Below are positions 1 to 6,777 of a stretch of 7,165 nucleotides of DNA, piece by piece; positions within the stretch are counted from its first letter, which is position 1; every line of letters starts with the position of its first letter. The stretch spans positions 1 through 7,165 of the forward strand of contig DASWCG010000230.1 of assembly GCA_036390175.1 (NCBI GenBank). Direction: 5' to 3'. Source of the stretch: DASQHY01 sp036390175 (GTDB lineage Bacteria > Acidobacteriota > Terriglobia > Acidiferrales > UBA7541). Under the pieces are notes generated by a model that saw only the letters and a list, made by a program, of their open reading frames with translations, ran no database searches and was not told where the DNA came from. Made by a program: the position numbers and the translations under genes.

Positions 1-801
1 CTCGCGGCGCGGGGATACTGGCAAGCGTTCCAGCTCGTGAAAAAAGGAGTAGAGAAAGTGATCGCCGGTGAGAACGCCACCGCGCTCGCGCGTGCTGTGC
101 ACAACGACTGGTATCGCGAATTGTTCCAGCCCTCCGTCACAGCCGGCCTGATCGAACCGGGGTCATTGGCCGGATACAGGAACATACCCGTGTATCTGCG
201 CGGGTCGCGCTACGTTCCGCCGAGGTGGGAGGCGGTGCGCGACGCCATGCCGGCGTTCTTCGACCTTCTGGAAAAAGAACCCGAGCCTTCGGTGCGCACG
301 GTGTTGGGACACTGGCTTTTCGGTTATATCCACCCGTACCCGGATGGGAACGGCCGCATGGCGCGCTTTCTGATGAATGTTATGCTGGCTTCGGGCGGTT
401 ATCCTTGGACGGTGATTCGCATCAGGGATCGCAAGTCTTATCTGAGCGCCATGGACCGCGCCAGCACCGGTATGGACATCCATCCGTTCGCAACCTTTAT
501 CGTCCACCGCGTGCAATGGCGCCTTGAGCGGCATGACCTGACATTTCCTGCGCCCCAAGAGACTTTTGTTTTCGAGCGCGACATTGTCTTTTTCTATGGG
601 CAAGATGGCGAAGCGTGGGTGCGGTGTGCCATCAGCAGGGAAGCCCTGGACGATCACTTCCATGGAGACGGGAAGGATAAACTTGAGGTGTTCAGAGCGA
701 ACCGCCAGGCCATCGAGCAGGAGGTACGGCGGAAATATATTGCTGGCGACACCGAAGTCGATGGGTCTGTTCTCATTCGCTCGGACGATCTACCTGCGTA
801 A
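1..801 (+). CDS. Fic family protein (AMP-transferase), 5' end missing, with DUF1488-like C-terminal domain
   Basis: Fic domains usually transfer AMP from ATP to a hydroxyl side chain of a target protein. The frame is open to the left edge, so the gene begins outside the window; the GTG at 37 is only an internal candidate start. Counting from base 1, residues 1-160 read as the end of a Fic fold, and residues 111-122 hold HPYPDGNGRMAR, matching the HPFx(D/E)GNGRxxR signature with catalytic His111 and the phosphate-binding GNGR. The flap-like stretch RYVPP is at about 71-75. Residues from about 181 to the end (DIVFFYGQDG, VRCAISREALDDHF, FRANRQAIEQEVRRKY, DGSVLIRSDDL) do not belong to Fic and resemble small DUF1488 proteins; that match is from memory. 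No (S/T)xxxE(G/N) inhibitory helix is seen, but it would normally lie in the missing part. No antitoxin gene follows. Fic assignment is firm; target and regulation are unknown. Confidence 0.92.
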   Translation, partial: LAARGYWQAFQLVKKGVEKVIAGENATALARAVHNDWYRELFQPSVTAGLIEPGSLAGYRNIPVYLRGSRYVPPRWEAVRDAMPAFFDLLEKEPEPSVRTVLGHWLFGYIHPYPDGNGRMARFLMNVMLASGGYPWTVIRIRDRKSYLSAMDRASTGMDIHPFATFIVHRVQWRLERHDLTFPAPQETFVFERDIVFFYGQDGEAWVRCAISREALDDHFHGDGKDKLEVFRANRQAIEQEVRRKYIAGDTEVDGSVLIRSDDLPA

Positions 802-859
802 CGACTTGCGGGTCTGAGACAGGAGTTGTCCCCACCAGTAACTACGTTCTTGTTGCGCC

Positions 860-1286
860 GTGCTTGGTTTAGGCATGCGCATTGCGATGATCAGTGATGA
901 TTCCCAAGCTGTTGCCAACTTGGTTGCCGAGCAAATTGAAATCGGTGAAGTCTCGGCGCAGGTGCTACCGGCTGATAAGGCGTCCTCAGTTAGGCGGTTC
1001 AGAGTGGCGGCAAAAACGTGGCAATGGTGGGAGATGGTCTCAACGATGCGCAGGCACCCGCGACAGCCGATGTGGGCATTCGATTGGGGCCGGTACGGAC
1101 ATGGCGGTGGAAAGCGCAGGGATCGTGCTCGTGCGCAGCGACCCGCGGGATGTTGTGGGCGCAGTCGAATTGTCACGCGCCGCCTATCGGATCATGGTTC
1201 AGAATCTGGTCTGCCCTCCTGATTTATCCGCGCCGACAAAGGATGTCCCCAAAGTCCCGAAGCCTCTGCTTGAAAGGGCCGCGTAA
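860..1286 (+). pseudogene. Fragment of a heavy-metal P1B-type ATPase, two frameshifts
   Basis: This is a remnant of the C-terminal half of the P domain of a metal-exporting P-type ATPase, readable only by joining three frames. Bases 863-1000 give LGLGMRIAMISDDSQAVANL and then VLPADKASSV. Bases 1000-1080 give QSGGKNVAMVGDGLNDA and ADVGI. Bases 1083-1208 give IGAGTDMAVESAGIVLVRSD, then PRDVVGAVELSRAAYRIMVQ and NL. Both joins, near 995-1000 and 1081-1083, fit single-base deletions. Point changes have also hit conserved motifs: the TGD motif reads SDD, and the usual GDGxNDAPAL reads GDGLNDAQAP. The nucleotide-binding domain, the DKTG phosphorylation site and the transmembrane helices before it are absent. 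After MVQNL the expected last membrane helices are replaced by unrelated sequence up to a stop at 1284-1286. Subtype (copper or other metal) cannot be told from this piece. It is certainly non-functional as an ATPase. Confidence 0.85.
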
Positions 1287-1350
1287 CTATCACAAGATGA
1301 GGATGATGCCTGGTAGCTCAGCCCTAAAGCGTTTTGGGCGTCGTTCCGAA

Positions 1351-1380
1351 TGGTCATGGCATGAATCTGTTTGCTGTAAT
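1351..1380 (+). promoter_or_regulatory. Possible promoter of tRNA-Asn
   Basis: TGGTCA at 1351-1356 matches 4 of 6 bases of the -35 consensus, and TGTAAT at 1375-1380 matches 5 of 6 of the -10 consensus, with an 18-base spacer. Transcription would begin about 20 bases before the mature tRNA 5' end at 1408. A second possible -10, TAGAAT at 1380-1385, overlaps it but has a poor -35. This is pattern matching only, so the call is weak. Confidence 0.27.
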
Positions 1381-1407
1381 AGAATGAAAACAGTGGCGTT
1401 GCGCAAC

Positions 1408-1482
1408 TCCCCGGTAGCTCAACGGTAGAGCATTCGGCTGTTAACCGAAGGGTTGCTAGTTCGAATCTAGCCCGGGGAGCCA
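1408..1482 (+). tRNA. tRNA-Asn (anticodon GTT)
   Basis: A complete cloverleaf can be folded by hand. The acceptor stem is TCCCCGG (1408-1414) with CCGGGGA (1472-1478). The D arm is GCTC (1417-1420) with GAGC (1428-1431) and loop AACGGTA. The anticodon stem is TTCGG (1433-1437) with CCGAA (1445-1449), and the loop CTGTTAA carries anticodon GTT at 1440-1442, which reads AAC and AAU as Asn. The T arm is GCTAG (1455-1459) with CTAGC (1467-1471) and loop TTCGAAT. The discriminator is G1479 and the CCA end (1480-1482) is encoded. All stems are fully paired, so the gene looks functional. No other tRNA is seen beside it and no obvious terminator follows. Confidence 0.97.
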
Positions 1483-1565
1483 AATCTTTCAATCGGTTAG
1501 CGAGTTGCCGCATCCGTGCCTTCTGAGACTGTGCCCAATTCTGTGCTCCATCGCCTTTAAAATCG

Positions 1566-1670
1566 GCCCATTTAGGGCATCGCTCACCACAACCGCGAGC
1601 CGGAAAGAAAAGGCTCGTGGCCTGTCCTTAAGGTCAGGTTCTTGAAGCGGGGAGCCTGTACCATTTCAAG
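1566..1670 (+). other. Cluster of inverted repeats between tRNA-Asn and the GGDEF gene; candidate structured RNA or leader
   Basis: The stretch 1483-1730 has no supported gene but contains four inverted repeats in a row. They are GCCC/GGGC (1566-1578, 5-base loop); a 9-pair stem CCGCGAGCC/GGCTCGTGG (1593-1620, one G-T pair, purine-rich loop of 10); an 18-base near-palindrome CCTGTCCTTAAGGTCAGG (1621-1638, one mismatched pair in the centre of each arm); and CTTGAA/TTCAAG (1641-1670). AGGCTC at 1611-1616 could instead pair with GAGCCT at 1652-1657, which would break the 9-pair stem. No T run follows any stem, so an ordinary intrinsic terminator is unlikely. I compared it by eye with the c-di-GMP (GEMM) riboswitch because of the downstream gene and found no match. 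It could be a leader RNA, an operator or chance. Confidence 0.4.
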
Positions 1671-1730
1671 GTTGCCTCATCTTGCAGCACCAGACTAAAG
1701 TGATGATGTGTTGCTCTTCCCCTAAGGAAC

Positions 1731-2588
1731 ATGGAATCGATCTTTGGTCTTCGCGTGCGCAAGCGAAATCCCTCGCCGCTCGAGGGGTCTGCGGGGGACC
1801 GCGCGCAGCAAGGGGAATCCAGTCTGCGGCAAATCGGACGACGCGAGTGGTGGCTTTGGCTGTCCGCGTCTGTTGTGACTCTGCTGGCGGGCGTGGCCTT
1901 TCTGCTCTCCTCATTCCGTTCTTTCTTCCTCTTCCTTCGCAGCGATCATTTTTACGAAATCCGTTCCGATCAGGCCCGCTGGGGGATCATGTGCCTGCTT
2001 CTTCTCTTCAACACCTGGATGGTGTACAGGCAGTGGTCCTTCCGCCGTCTGCGAACGCAAATGACGGGGCCGAGCGGCAATCCAGAAGAGAAAACATATG
2101 AGGTTCATGACCGCTCCGGCCTGGATCCGGTTACAGGATTGGACACGCAACCCTCCCATTGGCTTGGGAGAGAAATAGCCCGCGCGCGGCGCCAGAGCAC
2201 TGCGCTGAGCGTCGTCAAATTTCATCTGGAAGACTTCGCAAGACTCAATGACCGCTACGGCAGGGCCGCAACGGACGAGGCGTTGAAAGAGTTCGCCAGG
2301 CGTCTGAAAGAAGCCAGCCGCGGCTCCGACTATGCTGTGCGGTTGGGAAGCGACGATTTCTTGCTGGCGCTGCCCAAATGCACCTTAGGCGAAACCAAGC
2401 TGGTATTGAACCGGCTGGGTTCTGTTGAAGTGAACTGCTCCGGTAAGAGGATTACCCTCGCCTACACGACAGGATGCGCTGACTACCAACCCGGTGACCT
2501 GCCGGCGGATCTGCTCAAGCGTGCCGAGCAGCTCGTTCAACTCTACAACAAGGCCAGCAACGATGCCTTCTCAACTGTGAAGGGTTGA
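1731..2588 (+). CDS. Membrane-anchored GGDEF-domain protein with degenerate active site
   Basis: GGDEF domains make cyclic di-GMP from two GTP, or act as GTP or c-di-GMP sensors when degenerate. The 285-residue protein has a basic cytoplasmic start, a hydrophobic segment at about 41-69, a second at about 84-98, and a GGDEF domain from about 131 (DPVTGLD) to 279. The signature reads GSDDF at 206-210 instead of GG(D/E)EF. The first metal-binding Asp of the usual DxDxFKxIND motif is His in FHLEDFARLND (164-174). The inhibitory-site motif RxxD is kept as RGSD (197-200), just ahead of the signature. Diguanylate cyclase activity is therefore doubtful, while c-di-GMP binding is possible. The start at 1731 is the first start codon after an in-frame TGA at 1704; AAGGA lies only 2 bases before it, a tight spacing. 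No sensor domain is present between the two membrane segments, which enclose a loop of only about 14 residues. Confidence 0.88.
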   Translation: MESIFGLRVRKRNPSPLEGSAGDRAQQGESSLRQIGRREWWLWLSASVVTLLAGVAFLLSSFRSFFLFLRSDHFYEIRSDQARWGIMCLLLLFNTWMVYRQWSFRRLRTQMTGPSGNPEEKTYEVHDRSGLDPVTGLDTQPSHWLGREIARARRQSTALSVVKFHLEDFARLNDRYGRAATDEALKEFARRLKEASRGSDYAVRLGSDDFLLALPKCTLGETKLVLNRLGSVEVNCSGKRITLAYTTGCADYQPGDLPADLLKRAEQLVQLYNKASNDAFSTVKG

Positions 2589-2592
2589 CGTT

Positions 2593-2805
2593 TCACGCCT
2601 TAGACTTTTTCTTCGCCCGTTTCTTGTGAACTCTGCTCTTCCTACTGCCTTTGGGCGGAGCACCCAAGACCTTCTTGCGGGCTGAATCCAGCGCCTTCTG
2701 CAATCGGACAAAGATCTTCTCCCGCTCGGAGTCCGCTATCTCCTGTAGGGCGTCCGCCAGCCGTTCCGCTGCTAGATTTCGTTTCAGTTTCTTGCGTGCA
2801 CGCAT
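2593..2805 (-). CDS. Small, very basic protein of unknown function
   Basis: I do not recognise this 70-residue protein. A well-placed ribosome binding site, AAGGAG at 2811-2816 with a 5-base spacer before ATG, supports translation. Twenty-five of 70 residues are Lys or Arg. Residues 1-47 look like one or two amphipathic helices (LAAERLADALQEIADSEREK is the acidic-basic middle part), and residues 52-70 form a Lys/Arg-rich tail (SRKSRVHKKRAKKKSKA) like those of histone-like or RNA-binding proteins. Nucleic-acid binding is an inference from composition only. The gene is tail-to-tail with the GGDEF gene, with 4 bases between the stops and no terminator visible between them. It lies 85 bases downstream of the aminotransferase gene on the same strand. 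A chance open frame cannot be excluded, but the ribosome binding site makes this less likely. Confidence 0.62.
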   Translation of the reverse strand: MRARKKLKRNLAAERLADALQEIADSEREKIFVRLQKALDSARKKVLGAPPKGSRKSRVHKKRAKKKSKA

Positions 2806-2890
2806 TTCAGCTCCTTACGCCGACAGAATGGCTCATCGACGCCATGTCTTCGGCGTTGCCCGTGGGGGTAAGCCACATTAAGTATGTCAT

Positions 2891-4045
2891 CTAGGAGATG
2901 AAAGCGGTTCTCCTCAGAACACGAGGCGGGCCTGCCAGGCGGCGGATCAAATCGGAGAGACGCCCGAGGGCACGCGGGAATTGCTCGCCGCTGGCCGCGA
3001 AGCCAAGCCGAAAATGCGCGGGCATGGAGAAACAATCGCCCGGGGCGAGCAAAACGCCCAACTGAGCTGCCTCCGTGCAGAAGGCGCGAGAATCTTCACC
3101 GGAATTCAGCCAGGGAAATGCCGTCATTCCGCCCTGGGGCCGCATCCATCGAATCACATCGGAGTGCTCCGAGAAGAACGCGTCAAGGTGCGAGAGATTC
3201 GCGGTTGTCAGCTTTCGGACGCGCTCAAAAATCTTTTCGCGGTTGCGGAGGGCAAGCGCGGCCAGCGGCTCGCCCAGGGCAGTGCCGGAAACGGTGAAAT
3301 AAGCGTGCGCCGTGCGGTATTGTTCGAGGCGCCGATGGTCGCGGTCCACGATCCAGCCGAGGCGCAAACCAGCCAGACACAGAGCTTTTGAAAAATCGCT
3401 GAGGACGACGGCGTGCGGCAGCCGCGCGGCGGAAGCGGTGGGGCGCCCGTAGTAGACCGGATGGTAGACCTGGTCGCAGACGAACTGGATTCCGCGCTCG
3501 GCGGAGAAATCGTGGAGCGCGGCAAGCTCTTCATCGCTGAGAGTGGCTCCCGTGGGATTGTGCGGCGTGTTGACGAGCAGGATTCGCGTGCGAGCGTCGG
3601 CAAGCTTCTTGATTTCGTCGAGGTCAACGCGGAATTGATTTTCGCGGCGCTGATGGTAATGGCGGATTTCCAGCCCGAGGCCCCGAGGGATTTCATAGAA
3701 GCTCGGGAAACCCAGCGAAGGCACGAGAACATTGGCGCCGGGTTCGGCGGCAAGAGTGAAGAGAAGGAGGAGGGCTTCGGCCGCCCCGGTTGTGACCTGG
3801 ACGTCTTCCGGCTGCACGCCTTCCATTTCGGCTACGCACTGGCACAAGGCTTTGGTGCCCTCGACGCGCATGTAGACCAATTGGGTGTCAAGCAGCTCTT
3901 CAAGGGAGTAGCTCGGATCCAATTCGAGAAGTTCCCGGAGTGTCCAGACAGGGCCCGTGCTTGAAGCCAAGTCGAACTCAATCGGCGGGTCGGCGTACTT
4001 ATAGTGATTCAACCAATCGTCAAGCAAAAAAGTTGCAAAACGCAT
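2891..4045 (-). CDS. Pyridoxal-phosphate-dependent aminotransferase, class I/II (fold type I)
   Basis: The enzyme would use PLP to move an amino group between an amino acid and a 2-oxo acid, or carry out a related PLP reaction, in the cytoplasm. The 384 residues match the usual family length. Visible landmarks are TTGAAEAL at 85-92 (cofactor phosphate region); NTPHNPTG at 159-166 with the conserved Asn163; CDQVYHPVYY at 190-199 with Asp191 (pyridine nitrogen) and Tyr194; SDFSKALCLAGLRLGW at 216-231 with Schiff-base Lys220 and Arg228; and FRLGFA with Arg346, the expected carboxylate-binding arginine. All catalytic positions are intact. The frame extends 10 codons upstream to 4075, but AAGGAGG at 4054-4060, 8 bases before ATG 4043-4045, fixes the start at MRFATF. 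The opening FLLDDWLNHYKYADPPIEFD followed by LASSTGPVWTLREL suggests a distinct subgroup whose substrate I cannot name. No pathway partner genes are nearby. Confidence 0.93.
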   Translation of the reverse strand: MRFATFLLDDWLNHYKYADPPIEFDLASSTGPVWTLRELLELDPSYSLEELLDTQLVYMRVEGTKALCQCVAEMEGVQPEDVQVTTGAAEALLLLFTLAAEPGANVLVPSLGFPSFYEIPRGLGLEIRHYHQRRENQFRVDLDEIKKLADARTRILLVNTPHNPTGATLSDEELAALHDFSAERGIQFVCDQVYHPVYYGRPTASAARLPHAVVLSDFSKALCLAGLRLGWIVDRDHRRLEQYRTAHAYFTVSGTALGEPLAALALRNREKIFERVRKLTTANLSHLDAFFSEHSDVIRWMRPQGGMTAFPWLNSGEDSRAFCTEAAQLGVLLAPGDCFSMPAHFRLGFAASGEQFPRALGRLSDLIRRLAGPPRVLRRTAFIS

Positions 4046-4053
4046 GATGTGCC

Positions 4054-4060
4054 CCTCCTT
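4054..4060 (-). promoter_or_regulatory. Strong ribosome binding site that sets the aminotransferase start
   Basis: On the minus strand this reads AAGGAGG, a full Shine-Dalgarno core, 8 bases before the ATG at 4045-4043. It lies inside the longer open frame that begins at 4075, so it argues for the shorter 384-residue protein. The remaining gap up to the receptor stop at 4220 shows no convincing -35/-10 pair and no hairpin followed by a T run. Confidence 0.8.
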
Positions 4061-4219
4061 CGAAGCGGCCCACAAGTAACATGCGCCGCGGCTGCCCGGA
4101 AATCAACGGCCAAAATGGCTGGAGTGATGGGCGCCGGGTCGGATAGGAACGACGACACGGGCCCTACAAGACTAAGTTCACTCGCATCGGTCGCTCGATC
4201 GTGGAACGAGAAGTTGCAC

Positions 4220-6769
4220 TTAAAACGATAATTTCAGCCCGAACTGGAGCTGCCGCGGATTGAATACCGTTCTGGGAGATCCTACGGCTCCGCTGGGCCC
4301 GGTGATGCCGTCCCCGAAGTGCCGCGGTACGGGCCCCACAAAGTCCGGCGCGCCATAAACGGAAAAGACCTCGTCCACGTTGGAACGGTTGAACAGGTTG
4401 AATGCATCAACCGACAAGTTCAATTGAGCGCGCTCCTTCAGGTGAACTACGCGCGAGAGGCGCAAGTCTACGGCTTTCAGGCTGTCGCCGCGGTAGGTAT
4501 TGCGCGCCGAAGCTCCCACGCGGTCGGTGACCGGGTTGCCATCATTATTGGCGTCAAAGCCCACAAACAGGGTGAACGGCCGGGCTGATTGCAGGGTCAC
4601 GATACTGCTGAGTTCGAAGTTGCGCAGGAAGGACTGCTGGGGAGCATCGGCCACAAAATTCGCCACAAAGCGGTGGCGGAGGTCCTGGTTGGAATCGGCA
4701 CGCTCAAGATTCCTCTGGGCATTGGATTGCGGCGTGTCCACGAACACGAGATAGGTCCCGTCGTCGAGCGTCTTGGAAAAAGTGTAGTTTGTGTTGAGCC
4801 GAAAATACTTGCCTGCTTTTTCCGTCGCTTGCAGTGTCAAGCCGTGGTAGACGGAATTTCCGCTTGAGTCGGTGAAGTAGAAGATTCCGTTCGTTCCGTG
4901 GGATCCTCCCGGCGGAGCCGGGATATTAGGGTCGTTTATGGCAAACGCATAGATGTCCTTGTTCGTGCCCGTCTCTTTCCCAATGGGAGGCCCGACGTTC
5001 AGATCGATGGGCCGGACGAGCTTGTGGCCGGCCACGAACATGTATCCGGCACTCACCGAAAGTCCTTTCCCGATTTCACGGTCAATCTCCAGGCTGGATT
5101 GCTCGGTGTAGGGTTTCCGTTCGTTCCTGTCCACGACCGATCCGCCCTGGACAAACAGGGAGTTGTTCGGGAAAGAACCGGAGTTGATGAGGTTTTCGAA
5201 GGCCGAGGTAAGCAACGGCGGCGGTACTGTCCCCGGCGGCAATGGCGAACCGGGAGGAGGAGTCGGACAGCCCGGGAGAACGCACGGCGTCGGAAGAAAC
5301 ATGCTGTTGAGGAGCCATGTCCCTGTCTGCATATTGTTCGAAGTTGGCAGGCCGGTGATGGCCGGCGGCCGCTGCGGCCCGGAGACAAAGAAGAAAGTGA
5401 GCGTGTACCGGTCGTAGAAAATTCCGTAGCCGGCGCGGATAACCGTCTTCGAGTCCGGAGAATACGCAAATCCGACTCGGGGTTGGAACGCGCGGTAATC
5501 GGGATTTACGAAGGCGCCGAGTCCCGTTTCAAAGTCCCAGCGCAGGCCGTAATTCACGGTTAGTTTTGGAGTCAGCCGCCATTGGTCTTGCGCGAAAAAT
5601 CCCCAGTAACTGTGGTTCAGGCTGGTGAAAAAGTTTTGCGCCTGGGACGGAAGGAATGCGTTCTGCCAAGTCGTGGGCACCGAAGGCGAGGCCTGATTCG
5701 GGTTAAACGGCCCTGGGCCGATCGGCGCACCCCAGAAAAACGCCGCAATGCAGGGGGCCGTAAGACCGACAAGAGGAGGCGGACAAGGCGCCGAGCCCCA
5801 ATTAGGTTTGCTGGAAGCGAGCAGGTCCTGCAAGCTCGGGAAAATGTCCCGGGAAGGCGTGAACCCCGGCCAGATTACGAAGTTGCGAATGTAATTTGCG
5901 TCGAAGCCGAATTTCGCGTAATGCTTGTCCTTCACCCAGGAGACCGCGTCTCCGAGCTGCACGCGGGATTCGTTATAGCGGTCGAACGCGCCGAAGTTGT
6001 GACCGAAGAGCAGCAGATTCGGCACATCCAGGTTGGGCTGTCCGGTGACTCCCGGGAATCCGTAATTGCGGCGAGCCCATTGCCCCAGCAAGGAATTCAC
6101 GAGAGTCGGAGTGATTTGGGATGTCCAGGTGCTTACGAGGGCCTGATCGCGCAGAAGGCCGTTGCGGCCGCTGCTCGGCGCACCGATCCCGCCGCCGTCA
6201 AGCGTCTCGCCCACGAGCATGTTGAGGTTGGTGGCATCCTGGATGGAGTAGCGGACGGAAAGCCGGTTGGCATTGTTCAACTGATGTTCAATTTTAATGA
6301 AGCCGTTGTTGACGTCGGCGGTCTTCAAGACATTCAAATTCTCGGGCGCGATGCCGAAGCTCGCTTTCAAGGCGTTGATGGCCGCCAAGTTGCCCGCCAG
6401 CAATCCGGGATACGTGGGGGATTGTCCCCGCCGTTGTCCTTCGAAATTCACAAAGAAGAACGTCCTGTCCTTTTGGAGAGGCCCGCCGAGTGTCGCGCCG
6501 AACTGGTTCTGACGGAGGGTGTCGAAACCCGGAAGGGTCAGAATGGACTTCGCGTTCGTCGAATTGTTCTGCAGATAATCATAGACCGAGCCGTGAAGAA
6601 CATTCGTACCCGACTTGGTCACAATATTGACGATCCCGCCGAGCGCGCGTCCATACTCGGCGCCGAAGCTGTTGTTCACCACGCGAAATTCACTGACCGC
6701 TTCCTGCGAGGGCGTGGCCCGTTGCGATCCCGTGGCGGTATTGATGTTGTCGGCGCCATCTACGGTCAC
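4220..6769 (-). CDS. Oar-like TonB-dependent receptor, plug and beta-barrel part (downstream half of a frameshifted gene)
   Basis: This is the main body of an outer-membrane TonB-dependent receptor, which would import or bind large substrates using energy passed on by TonB. Counting from the GTG at 6769, residues 1-60 are plug sequence (VDGADNIN, EFRVVNNSFGAEYGRALGG, IVNIVTKSGTN). After that come repeated barrel strands such as FFFVNFEGQRRG, YWGFFAQDQWRLTPKLTVNY and the family-like RHRFVANFVADAP. The chain ends with QFGLKLSF, a terminal aromatic residue typical of barrel insertion by the BAM machinery. FDANNDGNPVTDR at 738-750 resembles the DxNxDG loops common near the end of this family. A Pro-rich loop (493-518) contains Cys496 and Cys501; Cys329 and Cys340 form a second close pair. 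The GTG has no ribosome binding site and falls inside the plug, so it is not a real start: the gene continues in another frame at 6778. Substrate is unknown. Confidence 0.93.
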   Translation of the reverse strand: MTVDGADNINTATGSQRATPSQEAVSEFRVVNNSFGAEYGRALGGIVNIVTKSGTNVLHGSVYDYLQNNSTNAKSILTLPGFDTLRQNQFGATLGGPLQKDRTFFFVNFEGQRRGQSPTYPGLLAGNLAAINALKASFGIAPENLNVLKTADVNNGFIKIEHQLNNANRLSVRYSIQDATNLNMLVGETLDGGGIGAPSSGRNGLLRDQALVSTWTSQITPTLVNSLLGQWARRNYGFPGVTGQPNLDVPNLLLFGHNFGAFDRYNESRVQLGDAVSWVKDKHYAKFGFDANYIRNFVIWPGFTPSRDIFPSLQDLLASSKPNWGSAPCPPPLVGLTAPCIAAFFWGAPIGPGPFNPNQASPSVPTTWQNAFLPSQAQNFFTSLNHSYWGFFAQDQWRLTPKLTVNYGLRWDFETGLGAFVNPDYRAFQPRVGFAYSPDSKTVIRAGYGIFYDRYTLTFFFVSGPQRPPAITGLPTSNNMQTGTWLLNSMFLPTPCVLPGCPTPPPGSPLPPGTVPPPLLTSAFENLINSGSFPNNSLFVQGGSVVDRNERKPYTEQSSLEIDREIGKGLSVSAGYMFVAGHKLVRPIDLNVGPPIGKETGTNKDIYAFAINDPNIPAPPGGSHGTNGIFYFTDSSGNSVYHGLTLQATEKAGKYFRLNTNYTFSKTLDDGTYLVFVDTPQSNAQRNLERADSNQDLRHRFVANFVADAPQQSFLRNFELSSIVTLQSARPFTLFVGFDANNDGNPVTDRVGASARNTYRGDSLKAVDLRLSRVVHLKERAQLNLSVDAFNLFNRSNVDEVFSVYGAPDFVGPVPRHFGDGITGPSGAVGSPRTVFNPRQLQFGLKLSF

Positions 6770-6777
6770 GGCGTTGT

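Noticed and set aside
163..663. Minus-strand frame opposite the Fic gene
   Set aside because: It is a shadow of the Fic frame, which has the full HPxxxGNGR signature; the antisense product has no motif.
1199..1513. Minus-strand open frame containing RARFELATLRLTAECSTVELPG
   Set aside because: This peptide is a translation of the reverse strand of tRNA-Asn, a familiar false protein in databases; the rest of the frame covers the ATPase relic and spacer.
1590..1680. Cyclic di-GMP riboswitch ahead of the GGDEF gene
   Set aside because: The conserved GEMM blocks (such as the GGGACGCAAAGCC-type core) are absent despite the suggestive context.
2837..2858. Small stem GACGCC/GGCGTT upstream of the small basic protein gene
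   Set aside because: Six pairs with a wobble end and no T run on either strand; not supported as a terminator.
3413..3964. Open frames opposite and alongside the aminotransferase (also 3208-3753 minus and 2981-3391 plus)
   Set aside because: The aminotransferase frame has every catalytic motif; the others give no domain and low-complexity sequence.
4046..4219. Search for promoter or terminator between receptor and aminotransferase
   Set aside because: Only weak matches were found (TTGTAG with TATCCG; a bulged GTTC-CAC/GTG-AAC stem without a T run), none good enough to report.
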